Made by a program: the position numbers and the translations under genes. Positions 35,003-44,649 of a DNA stretch of 61,318 bases are shown in pieces. The notes under the pieces are model-generated. The model was not told the DNA's origin. It worked only from the letters and a program-made list of their open reading frames with translations, and did not search any database. Source of the DNA: Lachnospiraceae bacterium (GTDB taxonomy: Bacteria > Bacillota > Clostridia > Lachnospirales > Lachnospiraceae); contig JAFUGL010000024.1 of assembly GCA_017469405.1 (NCBI GenBank), forward strand, positions 1 through 61,318. The letters run 5' to 3'. Position 1 is the first letter of the stretch; each line of letters starts with the position of its first letter.

Positions 35003-35788
35003 ATGAATATAGATATAGAAATTGGAGAAAAAATCCTTTTTTCTGTGGTTTTTGGACTATATGGCATAGTCATAGGAAGCTTTCTGAATGTTCTTATATT
35101 AAGAACACCAATAAAAGAAAGCATAACCTTCAAACGCTCGCATTGTATGAGTTGTGGTCATACACTTGCGTGGTATGACTTATTTCCATTATTTAGTTAT
35201 TTGTTTTTGGGTGGAAAGTGCAGATATTGTAAAGCACATATTTCTTGTCAATATCCTATTGTTGAAGGAGCGAATGGTATTCTATATATAATTCTTTATC
35301 TGTACCATGGCTTAACGATAGAAACAATTCTTTATTGTTTGTGCACTTCAGCTTTATTGTCATTGAGCGTCATAGATGCTCGTACACGGGAGATACCCGT
35401 TGGATTTAATATTTTTATATTTATTTTAGGACTGATTAGGCTTTTAACAGACTTAAGTCATTGGAGCCAGTATGTAATCGGTTTTTTTGCGGTCAGCGGT
35501 TTTTTGTTTCTTCTTATCCTTATTACCAAAGGAAGAGGCATGGGCGGAGGAGATATGAAACTCATGGCAGCAACCGGCTTACTATTGGGCTGGAAGCTTA
35601 ATATTTTAGCATTTTTGCTGGGATGTGTACTGGCATCAGTTATACATCTTACGATGATGGCTATTGAGAAAGCGGATAGATATATGTCCTTTGGACCGTA
35701 TCTTTCGGCAGGAATTTATATAGCAATGATATGGGGTGAACAGCTTGTAAGCTGGTACCTGAGTATGTGGGCTTTTAAGTCCTTATAA
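35003..35788 (+). CDS. pilD: Prepilin peptidase / N-methyltransferase PilD
   Basis: The 261-residue membrane protein has GSFLNVLILRTP at the N-terminus. Two CxxC pairs in the first cytoplasmic loop (CMSCGH and CRYCKAH) form the zinc motif of the methyltransferase domain. The aspartyl protease residues lie in VIDARTREIP and GGGDMKLMAATG. About seven membrane helices are visible. It should remove leader peptides from all the prepilins of this locus and methylate their first residue. Confidence 0.95.
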   Translation: MNIDIEIGEKILFSVVFGLYGIVIGSFLNVLILRTPIKESITFKRSHCMSCGHTLAWYDLFPLFSYLFLGGKCRYCKAHISCQYPIVEGANGILYIILYLYHGLTIETILYCLCTSALLSLSVIDARTREIPVGFNIFIFILGLIRLLTDLSHWSQYVIGFFAVSGFLFLLILITKGRGMGGGDMKLMAATGLLLGWKLNILAFLLGCVLASVIHLTMMAIEKADRYMSFGPYLSAGIYIAMIWGEQLVSWYLSMWAFKSL

Positions 35789-35823
35789 TTAAAATCACTG
35801 ATTAGCGAGGGAGGCTATAACGA

Positions 35824-37449
35824 ATGGCAAAAAACGGTAAGGTGTTATCAATTGATATCACAAATGAAAGTATTACAATTATTGAATTGACTGCTTCAGC
35901 TAAGAAGCAGACCTACATTCACAATGTTATCATCTTTGAAACTCCTGAAGATGCTTATGAAGATGGAGTTATCAAGGAACCAGACAAGATTGCTGCAGCA
36001 ATAAGAGATCAGCTGGCGGCAAGAGGAATATCTAACAGAAATGCTATCTTTGTATTATCATCTACCAAGATAGTTAACAGAGAAGTAGTTATTCCATTTG
36101 TAAAAGAGAATAAAATCAGAGGAATCATAAACGCAAACTCATCAGAGTATTTCCCTGTAAATATAGAGGATTATGTGGTTTCTCATTCGGTACTTGAGAC
36201 AGTTACAGACGCAGAAGGCAACAAGCAGTTAAGAGTTCTTGCTGTTGCAGCTCCTTCACAGATGGTTAAGTCTTATTATGATCTTGGAACAAGAGCAGGA
36301 CTTAATGTAGTATCTCTTGACTACATTGGTAACGCAATGCTTCAGCTCATCAAGACTCAGACTACAGCAAGTACAACCACAATGGTAATCCAGTTAGGAA
36401 GTGAGTCAACAGTACTTAATATAGTACAGGGTGACAACCTCCTTCTTCAAAGAACAGTACCTCATGGTACAAACCCTGTTGTAAATGTAGTTATGGATGA
36501 AAAAGGTGTTGATGCTACAACAGCTATGACACTTCTTCAGAATGACAGACTTATAACAGTTGATTTTGACGACAATGAAACAACAGGTGCATTTAGATAT
36601 TTGATTAACAATATTGGACGTGTAATGGACTTCTATGCATCAAAGAATCCTGATAAGCCTATTGAGGATGTATTCCTTACAGGTGATGGAGCACTTATAA
36701 GAGGTATAGATGGTCTCTTTAAAGTTCAGTTAAATGTAAATACAAGAATCATGGACAGCTTATATAATATTAAGTTTGATCCAAGCATAGATTTAAAGGT
36801 TTATAACCCGGTATATCTTGTTACTCCTATCGGTGCAGCTTTTGCTCCTATGGACTTTGTTCCACTTGATGCTTCAAAGGCAAAGGGAGATGGCTCAGGA
36901 AATGGTGCAGTGATAGCAAGTGCTGCTGTATTTGCTGTAGCAGTTATAGCAGCTGCAATTATGGCATTTATGTCAATTAAAGCTAAAAACGATGCACAAT
37001 CCAAGAAAGAGCAGTTGGAACAGGATATTGCGCGTATAAGCGATATCGAACAGATTGTAAATGAAATGAATGCTGCACAGATGAGATATACAGATGTAGC
37101 TACAATGTACAATACTACATACAGCTTAAATGAAAATGCAAGAACATTTATAAGCCAGCTTGAAGCAAAGATTCCTACTAATGTTATAATTTCAAGCTTT
37201 ACCAGCACTGCTGAAAACATTATAATTCCTGCAGTATCAACCAGCTGGGATGGTGTTGCAGACTTTATTATACAGCTCAAGTCAATTGATTGCATATCTG
37301 ATGCATATGTATCAAGCGTTACGAAGACAGTTTCCGAAACTGGAGACGTTACTTTCAACTTTACTGCAACAGCAGTATATGTTGACACAAGAACAGCAGA
37401 AGATCTTGGTGTTATAGCAGATGATGCAGCAACACAGGAAGCTGAATAA
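35824..37449 (+). CDS. PilM-PilN fusion protein of the type IV pilus
   Basis: The 541-residue protein combines two proteins that are normally separate. Residues 1 to about 345 are an actin-like PilM domain (VLSIDITNESITIIEL, MVIQLGSESTVLNIVQGD, DVFLTGDGALIRGIDG). After a short linker, a membrane helix at about 362-384 is followed by a coiled coil (KAKNDAQSKKEQLEQDIARI) and a PilN-like external domain to the end (FISQLEAKIPTNVIISSF). In canonical systems the cytoplasmic tail of PilN binds PilM, so the fusion makes that contact permanent. PilO is encoded immediately downstream, as expected. PilM would sit in the cytoplasm and PilN outside. Confidence 0.85.
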   Translation: MAKNGKVLSIDITNESITIIELTASAKKQTYIHNVIIFETPEDAYEDGVIKEPDKIAAAIRDQLAARGISNRNAIFVLSSTKIVNREVVIPFVKENKIRGIINANSSEYFPVNIEDYVVSHSVLETVTDAEGNKQLRVLAVAAPSQMVKSYYDLGTRAGLNVVSLDYIGNAMLQLIKTQTTASTTTMVIQLGSESTVLNIVQGDNLLLQRTVPHGTNPVVNVVMDEKGVDATTAMTLLQNDRLITVDFDDNETTGAFRYLINNIGRVMDFYASKNPDKPIEDVFLTGDGALIRGIDGLFKVQLNVNTRIMDSLYNIKFDPSIDLKVYNPVYLVTPIGAAFAPMDFVPLDASKAKGDGSGNGAVIASAAVFAVAVIAAAIMAFMSIKAKNDAQSKKEQLEQDIARISDIEQIVNEMNAAQMRYTDVATMYNTTYSLNENARTFISQLEAKIPTNVIISSFTSTAENIIIPAVSTSWDGVADFIIQLKSIDCISDAYVSSVTKTVSETGDVTFNFTATAVYVDTRTAEDLGVIADDAATQEAE

Positions 37450-37467
37450 TAAAGGGGGTTGATGAAT

Positions 37468-38589
37468 ATGACAAAGAATAGCATTATAGCATTATTATTA
37501 ATTCTTGCGGTAGCTGTTGTAGGTGGAGTATATATGTATGTATTTAAGCCTAATATGGATGATAAGTCTACTATTGACAGTGAGGTTGAAACATTACAGG
37601 CAAGATATGATGAACTTAAGGCACAGGAAGTGCATAGAGATGAATATATAGCATTAACTAAAGAATATAATGAGAAATTTGATGAAGCAATCGAGATTTT
37701 CCCTGCTACACTTGATCAGGAAATTTCAGTTATGTTTATGAAGGGCATTGAAAAAGATCAGGGAAATCTTCAGATGGATATAAGAACTGTAGGACTTGGT
37801 CCGGAAGAACTCTTCTATACTCTTGGTGGTTCACCAGCAGTAGCTGAAGGAGAAGCAACTGAAACTGAGGAAGTTGTTGTAAATACAAGTGGTTCATATG
37901 ATTGCTACAGAGCTACTTTCCCGATTACATATGAAGGTTCATATGAAGGAATTAAGGATCTTATGGATTATATAATGGCTTACAAGTACAGAATGAATGT
38001 TACAGCTATTAATATTTCTTATGATTCTAACGAAGATATATATGCAGGTACTATAACTCTTAATGCTTATTGTGTTAAGGGCGGTGACAGACAGGCTGAT
38101 ACTGTAACAACAGACGTATCAAATGGTGTTAGCAATATCTTCTTAGGTGGAAGCGGTGCAGCTGCTCCAGCTTCAACAGGTTCAGCTTCAACTGTTAGTG
38201 CAAGTTCTAATGATGTTAAGATTCTTCTTAACAATGCAGCAAATGATGCTGGCGACGGAATTGTTATCTCAGCAGGAAGCTCAAGTCTTTCTTATGGAGA
38301 AAATGATGTAGCAACTGTTGATGTAAAGATTGAGGATAACGGCGGAAAGAAGGTTGCTACTATATCACTTGGTGGTGACGATATAACAGTAGATATAGCT
38401 GATGATGCAACAAGCTTCGGAATTTATGTTGGTTCATCAGAAAGAGTTGACTCAGGTGATAAGAATGGTATCAAGCTTAATGTTTCAAATGATACAGATA
38501 TAGCTGTCGATGTAAAGGTTGACGGAGATGACAGCTCATCACCTAGATTTACAATGGGCAGCAAAGGTGGAACTGTAAGGGTTAATTAA
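37468..38589 (+). CDS. pilO: PilO-like pilus assembly protein with extra C-terminal domain
   Basis: The 373-residue protein has a membrane helix at about 5-26, a coiled coil (TLQARYDELKAQE), and a ferredoxin-like PilO domain up to about 225 (DQEISVMFMKGIEKDQ, GSYEGIKDLMDYIM). PilO normally ends there. A Ser/Ala/Thr linker at about 228-249 then leads into an extra domain of about 120 residues rich in beta-strand, Asp and Gly (GGDDITVDIADDATSFGIYVG). The ATG at 37468 has GGGGG 9 bases upstream; two in-frame starts just before it are too close to that site. Confidence 0.8.
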   Translation: MTKNSIIALLLILAVAVVGGVYMYVFKPNMDDKSTIDSEVETLQARYDELKAQEVHRDEYIALTKEYNEKFDEAIEIFPATLDQEISVMFMKGIEKDQGNLQMDIRTVGLGPEELFYTLGGSPAVAEGEATETEEVVVNTSGSYDCYRATFPITYEGSYEGIKDLMDYIMAYKYRMNVTAINISYDSNEDIYAGTITLNAYCVKGGDRQADTVTTDVSNGVSNIFLGGSGAAAPASTGSASTVSASSNDVKILLNNAANDAGDGIVISAGSSSLSYGENDVATVDVKIEDNGGKKVATISLGGDDITVDIADDATSFGIYVGSSERVDSGDKNGIKLNVSNDTDIAVDVKVDGDDSSSPRFTMGSKGGTVRVN

Positions 38590-38605
38590 GAGAGGATGAG
38601 GATTT

Positions 38606-40099
38606 ATGGCAAGAAAAAACAATAAAGGTTTTTCTGTAGTTGAAATTGTCATAGCCATTACCATACTGTCGTTACTTTTGGTGCCGATAGTATCTCAGAT
38701 TAGTCAGACGTTTAAAACCAGCCGTATGGCTAAACAGCAGCAGTACGTTATGGATGATGCGGTTTATCTTATGGAAGACTTTCAAAAGTCTTCCTTGGAT
38801 GAACTTGAAACTAAGTATGGAACTCCTGCTGTAAAACCTGAAACTGTAGAGTGCAGGATCTATGATGCGGCAGGAACTGACACAGGAAAAACTGTTAAGT
38901 ATCATGCTTATAGATATACTCTGAGTAATGCCAATATGGGACCTGAACAAAAGGAGTATACCAGAGTTGTTATCTTAGATGATTTGGATACGGCATTAAA
39001 AGGATGCGAGGCAGGTTTGGGATTAGGCTACAAGATGGCAGATTCTGATACGGCTCCGACTGGTTTTACTTTAAATGGTGAAGGTCATGCTGTTAAATTA
39101 AATGCAGCAGGTTATGTAGAAGCTGCAATATGTGAAACTACAGACTTAATTAAGAATCCTAATGATGTAAACCTTGGTAACATGCAGGACATGGATAGTT
39201 CAAAGGTGGCAATAGTTCCAGGTACTTCATCAAACTTTGACTCACAGGCTGAAAAAGCATTTTTCGCACTTGCTATGGAAGATTTGAGAGAAAGAGATCC
39301 GGAAGCATGGGCACAGGCTTTGGGACATACATCAAGCGATAGTGTTATAAACCAGTCATACAGCTTAAGTAATAATATTAAGCTTACAAAGGTTTATATA
39401 AATAAGGAGTCAGAAGCAGGTAAGGATTTTTATGTCGTAAGTGTTGATGTTTATTATTATAACAGCGTTATAGATGAAACATTATCATACAATGTATTCG
39501 CACAGAAGTTTTATATGGATGAGTGCCCAGCTACATATATTGAGTATCAGCCATATGCAGTTGAGTCCAGTAGAACAGATGTGATATATGCAGCCAATGA
39601 ATATTTTATGATTGATAATTATATTCCTGAGGCTAAGATATATCTTTATAAGCCATATAGCGATCAGATGATGGCTACTTATGGTGTAGACACAGCAGAT
39701 GATTCTACAGGAGAAACATTATATAAGTTCTATACACAGAGCAATAAGCGTACAGCTGTTAAAATTCATCTGTGTAATCTGAACAGTTATGAAGCAGAAA
39801 AGACAATAACTAATGATGATGGAACAACAAGTACAGTTAATGTATCATCATCAAATGTATACACAAATATAGATAAGTCAAATTTTGATACATCAGTTAT
39901 CAGTGATACACTTTTTGCCGATGTAAAAACTGATAATATATCAAATCCGGACAGATCAGAATATAAGGGATTGAAATATCTGTCAGAGGATGAGAGATTC
40001 CAGAGCAGATTATATACTATTAATGTTACATTGACGCCGGTTGATGATGAGGCGGGAAGCAATGCGGTTACGTTTACAGGAGCAAAGGGGGAAAATTAG
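38606..40099 (+). CDS. Large minor pilin (prepilin-type N-terminus, 497 aa)
   Basis: The leader MARKNNKG is followed by FSVVEIVIAITILSLLL, a class III prepilin signal with Glu5 in the mature protein. The N-terminal region (SQISQTFKTSRMAKQQQYVMDDA) resembles PilV/GspI-type minor pilins. The remaining 450 or so residues form a large Asp-, Tyr- and Ser-rich extracellular part with no family I recognise. Position directly after pilO is usual for a minor pilin operon. It ends one base before the next gene's start. Confidence 0.82.
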   Translation: MARKNNKGFSVVEIVIAITILSLLLVPIVSQISQTFKTSRMAKQQQYVMDDAVYLMEDFQKSSLDELETKYGTPAVKPETVECRIYDAAGTDTGKTVKYHAYRYTLSNANMGPEQKEYTRVVILDDLDTALKGCEAGLGLGYKMADSDTAPTGFTLNGEGHAVKLNAAGYVEAAICETTDLIKNPNDVNLGNMQDMDSSKVAIVPGTSSNFDSQAEKAFFALAMEDLRERDPEAWAQALGHTSSDSVINQSYSLSNNIKLTKVYINKESEAGKDFYVVSVDVYYYNSVIDETLSYNVFAQKFYMDECPATYIEYQPYAVESSRTDVIYAANEYFMIDNYIPEAKIYLYKPYSDQMMATYGVDTADDSTGETLYKFYTQSNKRTAVKIHLCNLNSYEAEKTITNDDGTTSTVNVSSSNVYTNIDKSNFDTSVISDTLFADVKTDNISNPDRSEYKGLKYLSEDERFQSRLYTINVTLTPVDDEAGSNAVTFTGAKGEN

Positions 40100-43000
40100 T
40101 TGAAGAAAATAAAAAATTTATTTAAGAAACTAAAAAATAATGGCTCCAGTACTATAATGGTCGTTGTTTCTATGGCATTTATAGGTATAATTGTCGGAGC
40201 ACTCCTTACTGCGGCAGGTTATGCATACAGACTTAGAATGCAGGACGTCAATGCAAGAGACAACTTCTATTATGTTGAGCAGGCGATGAATGAAATATAT
40301 TCGGGCGTTGGTTCTGAGACTCTTAAAAATATGCAGGATGCTTATGTTTATACCGTGGAAAATATGGTATATTACGATATTTCCACTCAGACTTATATGA
40401 AGAGAAGTGATGAAGATGCTGAAAAGATGTTCAAAGAAAAATTTATGGACAATGTCAGCGGAAATGATTTCTTCCAGAAGGCTAATATAGCTACGTCATT
40501 GAGCAAATATATTTCAGATCCTAATATTGTACTTGATCCTACAAGGATTGATGTTATAGTAACAAAAGATGAAAATGGCAAGGTTGAGCTTATAACTATC
40601 AAGAATGTTACTCTTACAAGAACAGTAAAGTATAATAAGACAGTTGGTGATTATAAGCAGACAATTTCAACAGACATTGAGATTGGCAATCCTGATTTTA
40701 CAGTTTTGTTCAATTCAACAAGTGGAGGAAGTCCTAATATATTCAATTTCTCACTTGTAGCAGATATGGGTGTTGAGGTTGATTCTACCATGCCTGTGAC
40801 TATAGCTGGTAATATTTATGCAGCAGCTGATTATTATAATAAAGATTATAATAAGAGTACTTATAAAACTTATAGTGGTGTTAATGAAACAACTCCAAAG
40901 GACGAAGATCAGAAATTTGAAAAAACATATACTGACGGAACCGGAGAGAGTGTAGATTTTAGTTATCAGCATGGAAGTGTTACTTCAAGAACTTATGATA
41001 CTAAAAATACTTTAGATAATACATACTATAATATGCAGTCTACAATTATGAACACTACCAATATAGCTGATGTAACTAACAGACAGTACTTTGATGGTGT
41101 TAATAAGAGAAGTATGTATTCAGGATTCTTTGTTGATGGAACAAATGTTTCAATTCTTGCAGATATGGTTATTGTACCGGGATCTATATCAGTTATGGAT
41201 AATGGATTCCTTACCATATACGGAAAGAATGGTATGGCAATTAATGAAGCAGAGGTTTGGGCAGATAACTTTATTCTTGGAGGATATAGTACAAAGGTTC
41301 CAACAACAGAAAAAGATGATGATGGAAATACTATATTCTTATATAATGGTTCAAAAGCAGATATCCGTGCAAATATGTACGTGAGAGATGATACTGAAAT
41401 CAATTCTGTTGGTTCAACATTCAAGCTTCGTGGTAAGTACTACGGATATGGTGACAGTACTTCAAAGGATAGCAGAACTTTTGTACCTACTGTTGATTTG
41501 GAGAATTTCCAGAGAGAATTCCTTCAGTACAATAATAACAGCCTTGTTACCGATGCAAATGGTAAACCTGTTCTTTCAACTGAAAACAGAGGACATTATA
41601 ACAGTAGTGCAATTATCGTAAATGGTGAGAAGTCTACATTGGACTTCAAAGATGTTACTTCAATTTATCTTGCAGGACGTTCATATATTGAACTTTCAAA
41701 AACTGTTGACGTTGCTGAAGATGATGATACTGTAAAAGATTCAGCAGGAAATGTATTGACAAATGTACAGACTATTGAGTTTAATCCTGCTAACAAAACT
41801 ACAAATTCTAATGGAACTGTAGATACTGTATTTATAAGAGATTATAAGACAGGTGAAAGTTTATCATTAAAGTCAAATCAGGTTGCATATATACCAATCC
41901 AGTACACAGGTATTCCTACACCTGCTGTTGCATTGGATGGAAATGTTTCTTTAACTGATGATTGGGGTAAAAGAGCATATGATGCAGACTTACATCCTGC
42001 TTTAAGAGGAAGCGCATTATTTGAAGAGTACTTCCCGGCAGCAAGATTTGTAGATGCAAAAGATAAATATGCTATACCATGTATCATGCAGGAAGTATCA
42101 GGAAAGAAATATTACTATTATGATTTTGACAGAGCTTACAGATATATAGCAAGTGGTAGTGCTTCATATTATGGTGCGGCAAACAGAAATCCGGTTGCAG
42201 TAAGTACACTTGGTGCAGCTTATTGTGATAACTTTGTTGCTAAGTATCCATCAGCAGAAGCATATGCAGCAAGCTTTATAGAAGATTATGTAGCAGAGTT
42301 AAATGATCCTACAAGCGTAATAAAAGATTATCTTACTGATATAACTGATTATGATGGTTTTGATGCAGGTAATATCATATTACCAAAATCAGATTCAGTA
42401 ATGTACTCAAGTGGTGCTATAACTACAAAAGAAGGTGCAGAATTTAATGTGGCAGTAAAAGATTCAGCAGATCTTTCCACACTCTTTTCTTCATCCAATT
42501 ACAATGTTTCAGGATTAAATCCTTCTGCAACAGAGTATTCGGATGGACTTGAGAAAGAATATAATTATGTTAAGTGGAATCTTGGTCACTTTGATGATGC
42601 CTCATCTTTGGAGAAGAGATACATTGATGATCTTGTTACAGATTCAACAGGAAAGTTTAGTGAAGCTTCAATCACACCTATAAATAAATTCCTTAATTTT
42701 GATAAGATTAATTCTGTTAGAAAACTTAATCTTTCATCAGGATATTATGTTATTGCTTCTAATGCAAATGTAAATGTTGATGAAACCGGAGTTGTTAAGG
42801 GAATTATTTTAACAAAGGGTGATGTTACATTTGGTGAAAACGTTACAGGATTTGAAGGCTTGATAGTTTCAGGTGGTAAGATTTATATTTCGAACCGTAT
42901 GCAGACTATCAATGCAAGTGCTGAGATTTGTAGAGCAGTACTTAGAGAGTGCCAGTTATCCGGTGATGATGACTGCCAGCAGTTCCTTAAGCTTTTCAAG

Positions 43001-43117
43001 GGATATGAGGGATCAGAAATCATAGAAAATATAGAAGATTCTGATGCAAAGACAATTGACACTATTGACTATTCAGACGTTGTTAGATTCAACAACTGGA
43101 TGAAGAACGTAGAATAG
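40100..43117 (+). CDS. Giant GspK/PilX-like minor pilin (1005 aa)
   Basis: The N-terminus, a basic leader of about 15 residues followed by GSSTIMVVVSMAFIGIIVGALL, is a prepilin-like signal in which position 5 of the mature protein is not Glu. This is known for GspK and PilX proteins, which sit at the tip of the (pseudo)pilus. The ectodomain of more than 950 residues is Tyr-, Asp- and Ser-rich. It has a repetitive strand region near the C-terminus (GDVTFGENVTGFEGLIVSGG) that looks like a beta-solenoid, then three Cys around ICRAVLRECQ. It starts with TTG, right after the previous stop codon. Size is several times that of typical PilX. Confidence 0.75.
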   Translation: MKKIKNLFKKLKNNGSSTIMVVVSMAFIGIIVGALLTAAGYAYRLRMQDVNARDNFYYVEQAMNEIYSGVGSETLKNMQDAYVYTVENMVYYDISTQTYMKRSDEDAEKMFKEKFMDNVSGNDFFQKANIATSLSKYISDPNIVLDPTRIDVIVTKDENGKVELITIKNVTLTRTVKYNKTVGDYKQTISTDIEIGNPDFTVLFNSTSGGSPNIFNFSLVADMGVEVDSTMPVTIAGNIYAAADYYNKDYNKSTYKTYSGVNETTPKDEDQKFEKTYTDGTGESVDFSYQHGSVTSRTYDTKNTLDNTYYNMQSTIMNTTNIADVTNRQYFDGVNKRSMYSGFFVDGTNVSILADMVIVPGSISVMDNGFLTIYGKNGMAINEAEVWADNFILGGYSTKVPTTEKDDDGNTIFLYNGSKADIRANMYVRDDTEINSVGSTFKLRGKYYGYGDSTSKDSRTFVPTVDLENFQREFLQYNNNSLVTDANGKPVLSTENRGHYNSSAIIVNGEKSTLDFKDVTSIYLAGRSYIELSKTVDVAEDDDTVKDSAGNVLTNVQTIEFNPANKTTNSNGTVDTVFIRDYKTGESLSLKSNQVAYIPIQYTGIPTPAVALDGNVSLTDDWGKRAYDADLHPALRGSALFEEYFPAARFVDAKDKYAIPCIMQEVSGKKYYYYDFDRAYRYIASGSASYYGAANRNPVAVSTLGAAYCDNFVAKYPSAEAYAASFIEDYVAELNDPTSVIKDYLTDITDYDGFDAGNIILPKSDSVMYSSGAITTKEGAEFNVAVKDSADLSTLFSSSNYNVSGLNPSATEYSDGLEKEYNYVKWNLGHFDDASSLEKRYIDDLVTDSTGKFSEASITPINKFLNFDKINSVRKLNLSSGYYVIASNANVNVDETGVVKGIILTKGDVTFGENVTGFEGLIVSGGKIYISNRMQTINASAEICRAVLRECQLSGDDDCQQFLKLFKGYEGSEIIENIEDSDAKTIDTIDYSDVVRFNNWMKNVE

Positions 43118-43128
43118 AGGTGGTGTTG

Positions 43129-43755
43129 ATGATAAAGATTAAAGAGAGAATTAAAAAAAGCTTAAAAGATAATAAAGGTTTTTCTTTAACAGAGCTTATA
43201 ATTGTTATAGCAATAATACTTTTAATGACGGCGGCTTCTTTTGTAACACTTAGTATTGTGCATGGTGCAAGAGCTAAAGATGCAGCAAGTTCATTTGAAA
43301 ATTCACTTGCCGAAGTTATAAGCCTATCTAAGAATAATGGTGTCGATCAAAATGACAATGGTGGAAGCGATGGCGAAGAGGATAAGTACACAATAGGCCT
43401 CAAGATTTATAAGATTGGTCAGAAGTATTATCTTCAAAAGTGCATTTGCAAAAAAAGTGCAACCGGAGTATATACTGATGCAGGATTCACATCTAGTGAT
43501 GCATACATTAAATCTATAAATGAAAGTTCCGGAAAGGGAATATGTTTATCAGCATATGTTGATATAAAGTTTTACGATTTAGATGGTAATGATGCCAGTG
43601 CGGATTCTTACATCATAGCTTTTAACAAAAAAGGTGAATGTGTACTCGGATATGGTAAGTATGAATTTAAAAAGAGTAACACAGGTAACACGATAGTTAC
43701 AGTTTCTGTTAATAAAAACGGAGGCTATATATCAAGTAAATATCAAGGTAGATAA
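43129..43755 (+). CDS. Minor pilin, GspH/FimT-like
   Basis: The 208-residue prepilin has a long basic leader (IKERIKKSLKDNKG), then FSLTELIIVIAIILLM with the conserved Glu5. Length and a compact beta-rich C-terminal domain (VTVSVNKNGGYISSKY) fit GspH/FimT-type minor pilins. ATG at 43129 is preferred over upstream GTG and TTG codons because the GAGGTGG site lies just before it. It is 11 bases downstream of the giant minor pilin. Confidence 0.82.
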   Translation: MIKIKERIKKSLKDNKGFSLTELIIVIAIILLMTAASFVTLSIVHGARAKDAASSFENSLAEVISLSKNNGVDQNDNGGSDGEEDKYTIGLKIYKIGQKYYLQKCICKKSATGVYTDAGFTSSDAYIKSINESSGKGICLSAYVDIKFYDLDGNDASADSYIIAFNKKGECVLGYGKYEFKKSNTGNTIVTVSVNKNGGYISSKYQGR

Positions 43756-43768
43756 GGAGTGATGAACG

Positions 43769-44629
43769 TTGACGAAAAAAATTAAAAGCAATAACGGTTT
43801 CACCCTTATAGAATTGGTTATTGCTCTAGCGATGCTTGCCTTTATCATGACGGCAGTAAGTGCACTTATGGGAAGTAGTGTACTGAGTTTTAGAAAGTCA
43901 AAGGCAAACATAAGTGTACAAAACTCTGCACAAGCAACATATGATAAGATGTCAGATGTTATTATGCAGGCAAAAAGGGTAGTAATTTATGGTTATGAAA
44001 TCAGTTCAGATGTCGATTTTGAACACCTTAAGCCGGGAGATGATGCTTCAGGAACTTTAACACCTAAGTATTATGTATCTAATCAGGCAACTAAGAAAGA
44101 ACTTACTGATTCCGGTATTAATGAAGCTAATATAACTGTTGTTAGTTCCGTAAGTAAAGATACAAAGATATATGTTAAGAAAATGATTATTGATATTTCT
44201 GTACCGATTGAGGAAATAACAGCTGTAGATAGCAGTTATACGGAAGCAACAACAGGCGTTGAGGTATTTGATGCATTACATACGGGTAAAAAGGTAAAGA
44301 TTAATAAAATAGAAGACGGCGTGTATGATGCAAACGATACATTGAGAAATACATTTACATTTGATAAAAATTCTATGTATTATGAACGTCAATATGCTCT
44401 TCAAACCGGCAAGAACGATTTAATGGGTGCTAACCCTGAAAATAACCTGTATACAAATGTTTTCAATTATGCGACACTTGGATCAGATAGTGTTACAGGA
44501 TGTATAGCAACGATTGATTCAAAGAATGGTGCCATAGGGTTAAATTTATATTTTTATGATAAAAATATGAGATTTTCCACAGATGGTATGGTGAAACTTA
44601 GAAACTCAGATGTTTTAGAGAATAATTAA
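43769..44629 (+). CDS. Minor pilin, PilW/GspJ-like
   Basis: The 286-residue protein has the leader MTKKIKSNNG and the helix FTLIELVIALAMLAFIM with Glu5. Then comes SSVLSFRKSKANISVQNSA and the DKMSDVIMQAKRVVIYG stretch, typical of GspJ/PilW proteins. With the H-like, I-like and K-like proteins encoded just upstream it completes a set comparable to the four tip pseudopilins of type II secretion. It starts with TTG; AAGGAG lies 9 bases before it. Confidence 0.82.
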   Translation: MTKKIKSNNGFTLIELVIALAMLAFIMTAVSALMGSSVLSFRKSKANISVQNSAQATYDKMSDVIMQAKRVVIYGYEISSDVDFEHLKPGDDASGTLTPKYYVSNQATKKELTDSGINEANITVVSSVSKDTKIYVKKMIIDISVPIEEITAVDSSYTEATTGVEVFDALHTGKKVKINKIEDGVYDANDTLRNTFTFDKNSMYYERQYALQTGKNDLMGANPENNLYTNVFNYATLGSDSVTGCIATIDSKNGAIGLNLYFYDKNMRFSTDGMVKLRNSDVLENN

Positions 44630-44649
44630 GAAAGGGTGGTAAAAGCAAA

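Noticed and set aside
36801-37484. 227-codon open frame on the minus strand inside the PilM-PilN gene
   Set aside because: It is opposite a well-supported gene, has low complexity typical of a reverse-complement shadow, no ribosome-binding site and no recognisable family.
41026-41424. 132-codon minus-strand open frame inside the 1,005-aa minor pilin gene
   Set aside because: It lies wholly inside a strong plus-strand gene and has no start signal or recognisable motif.
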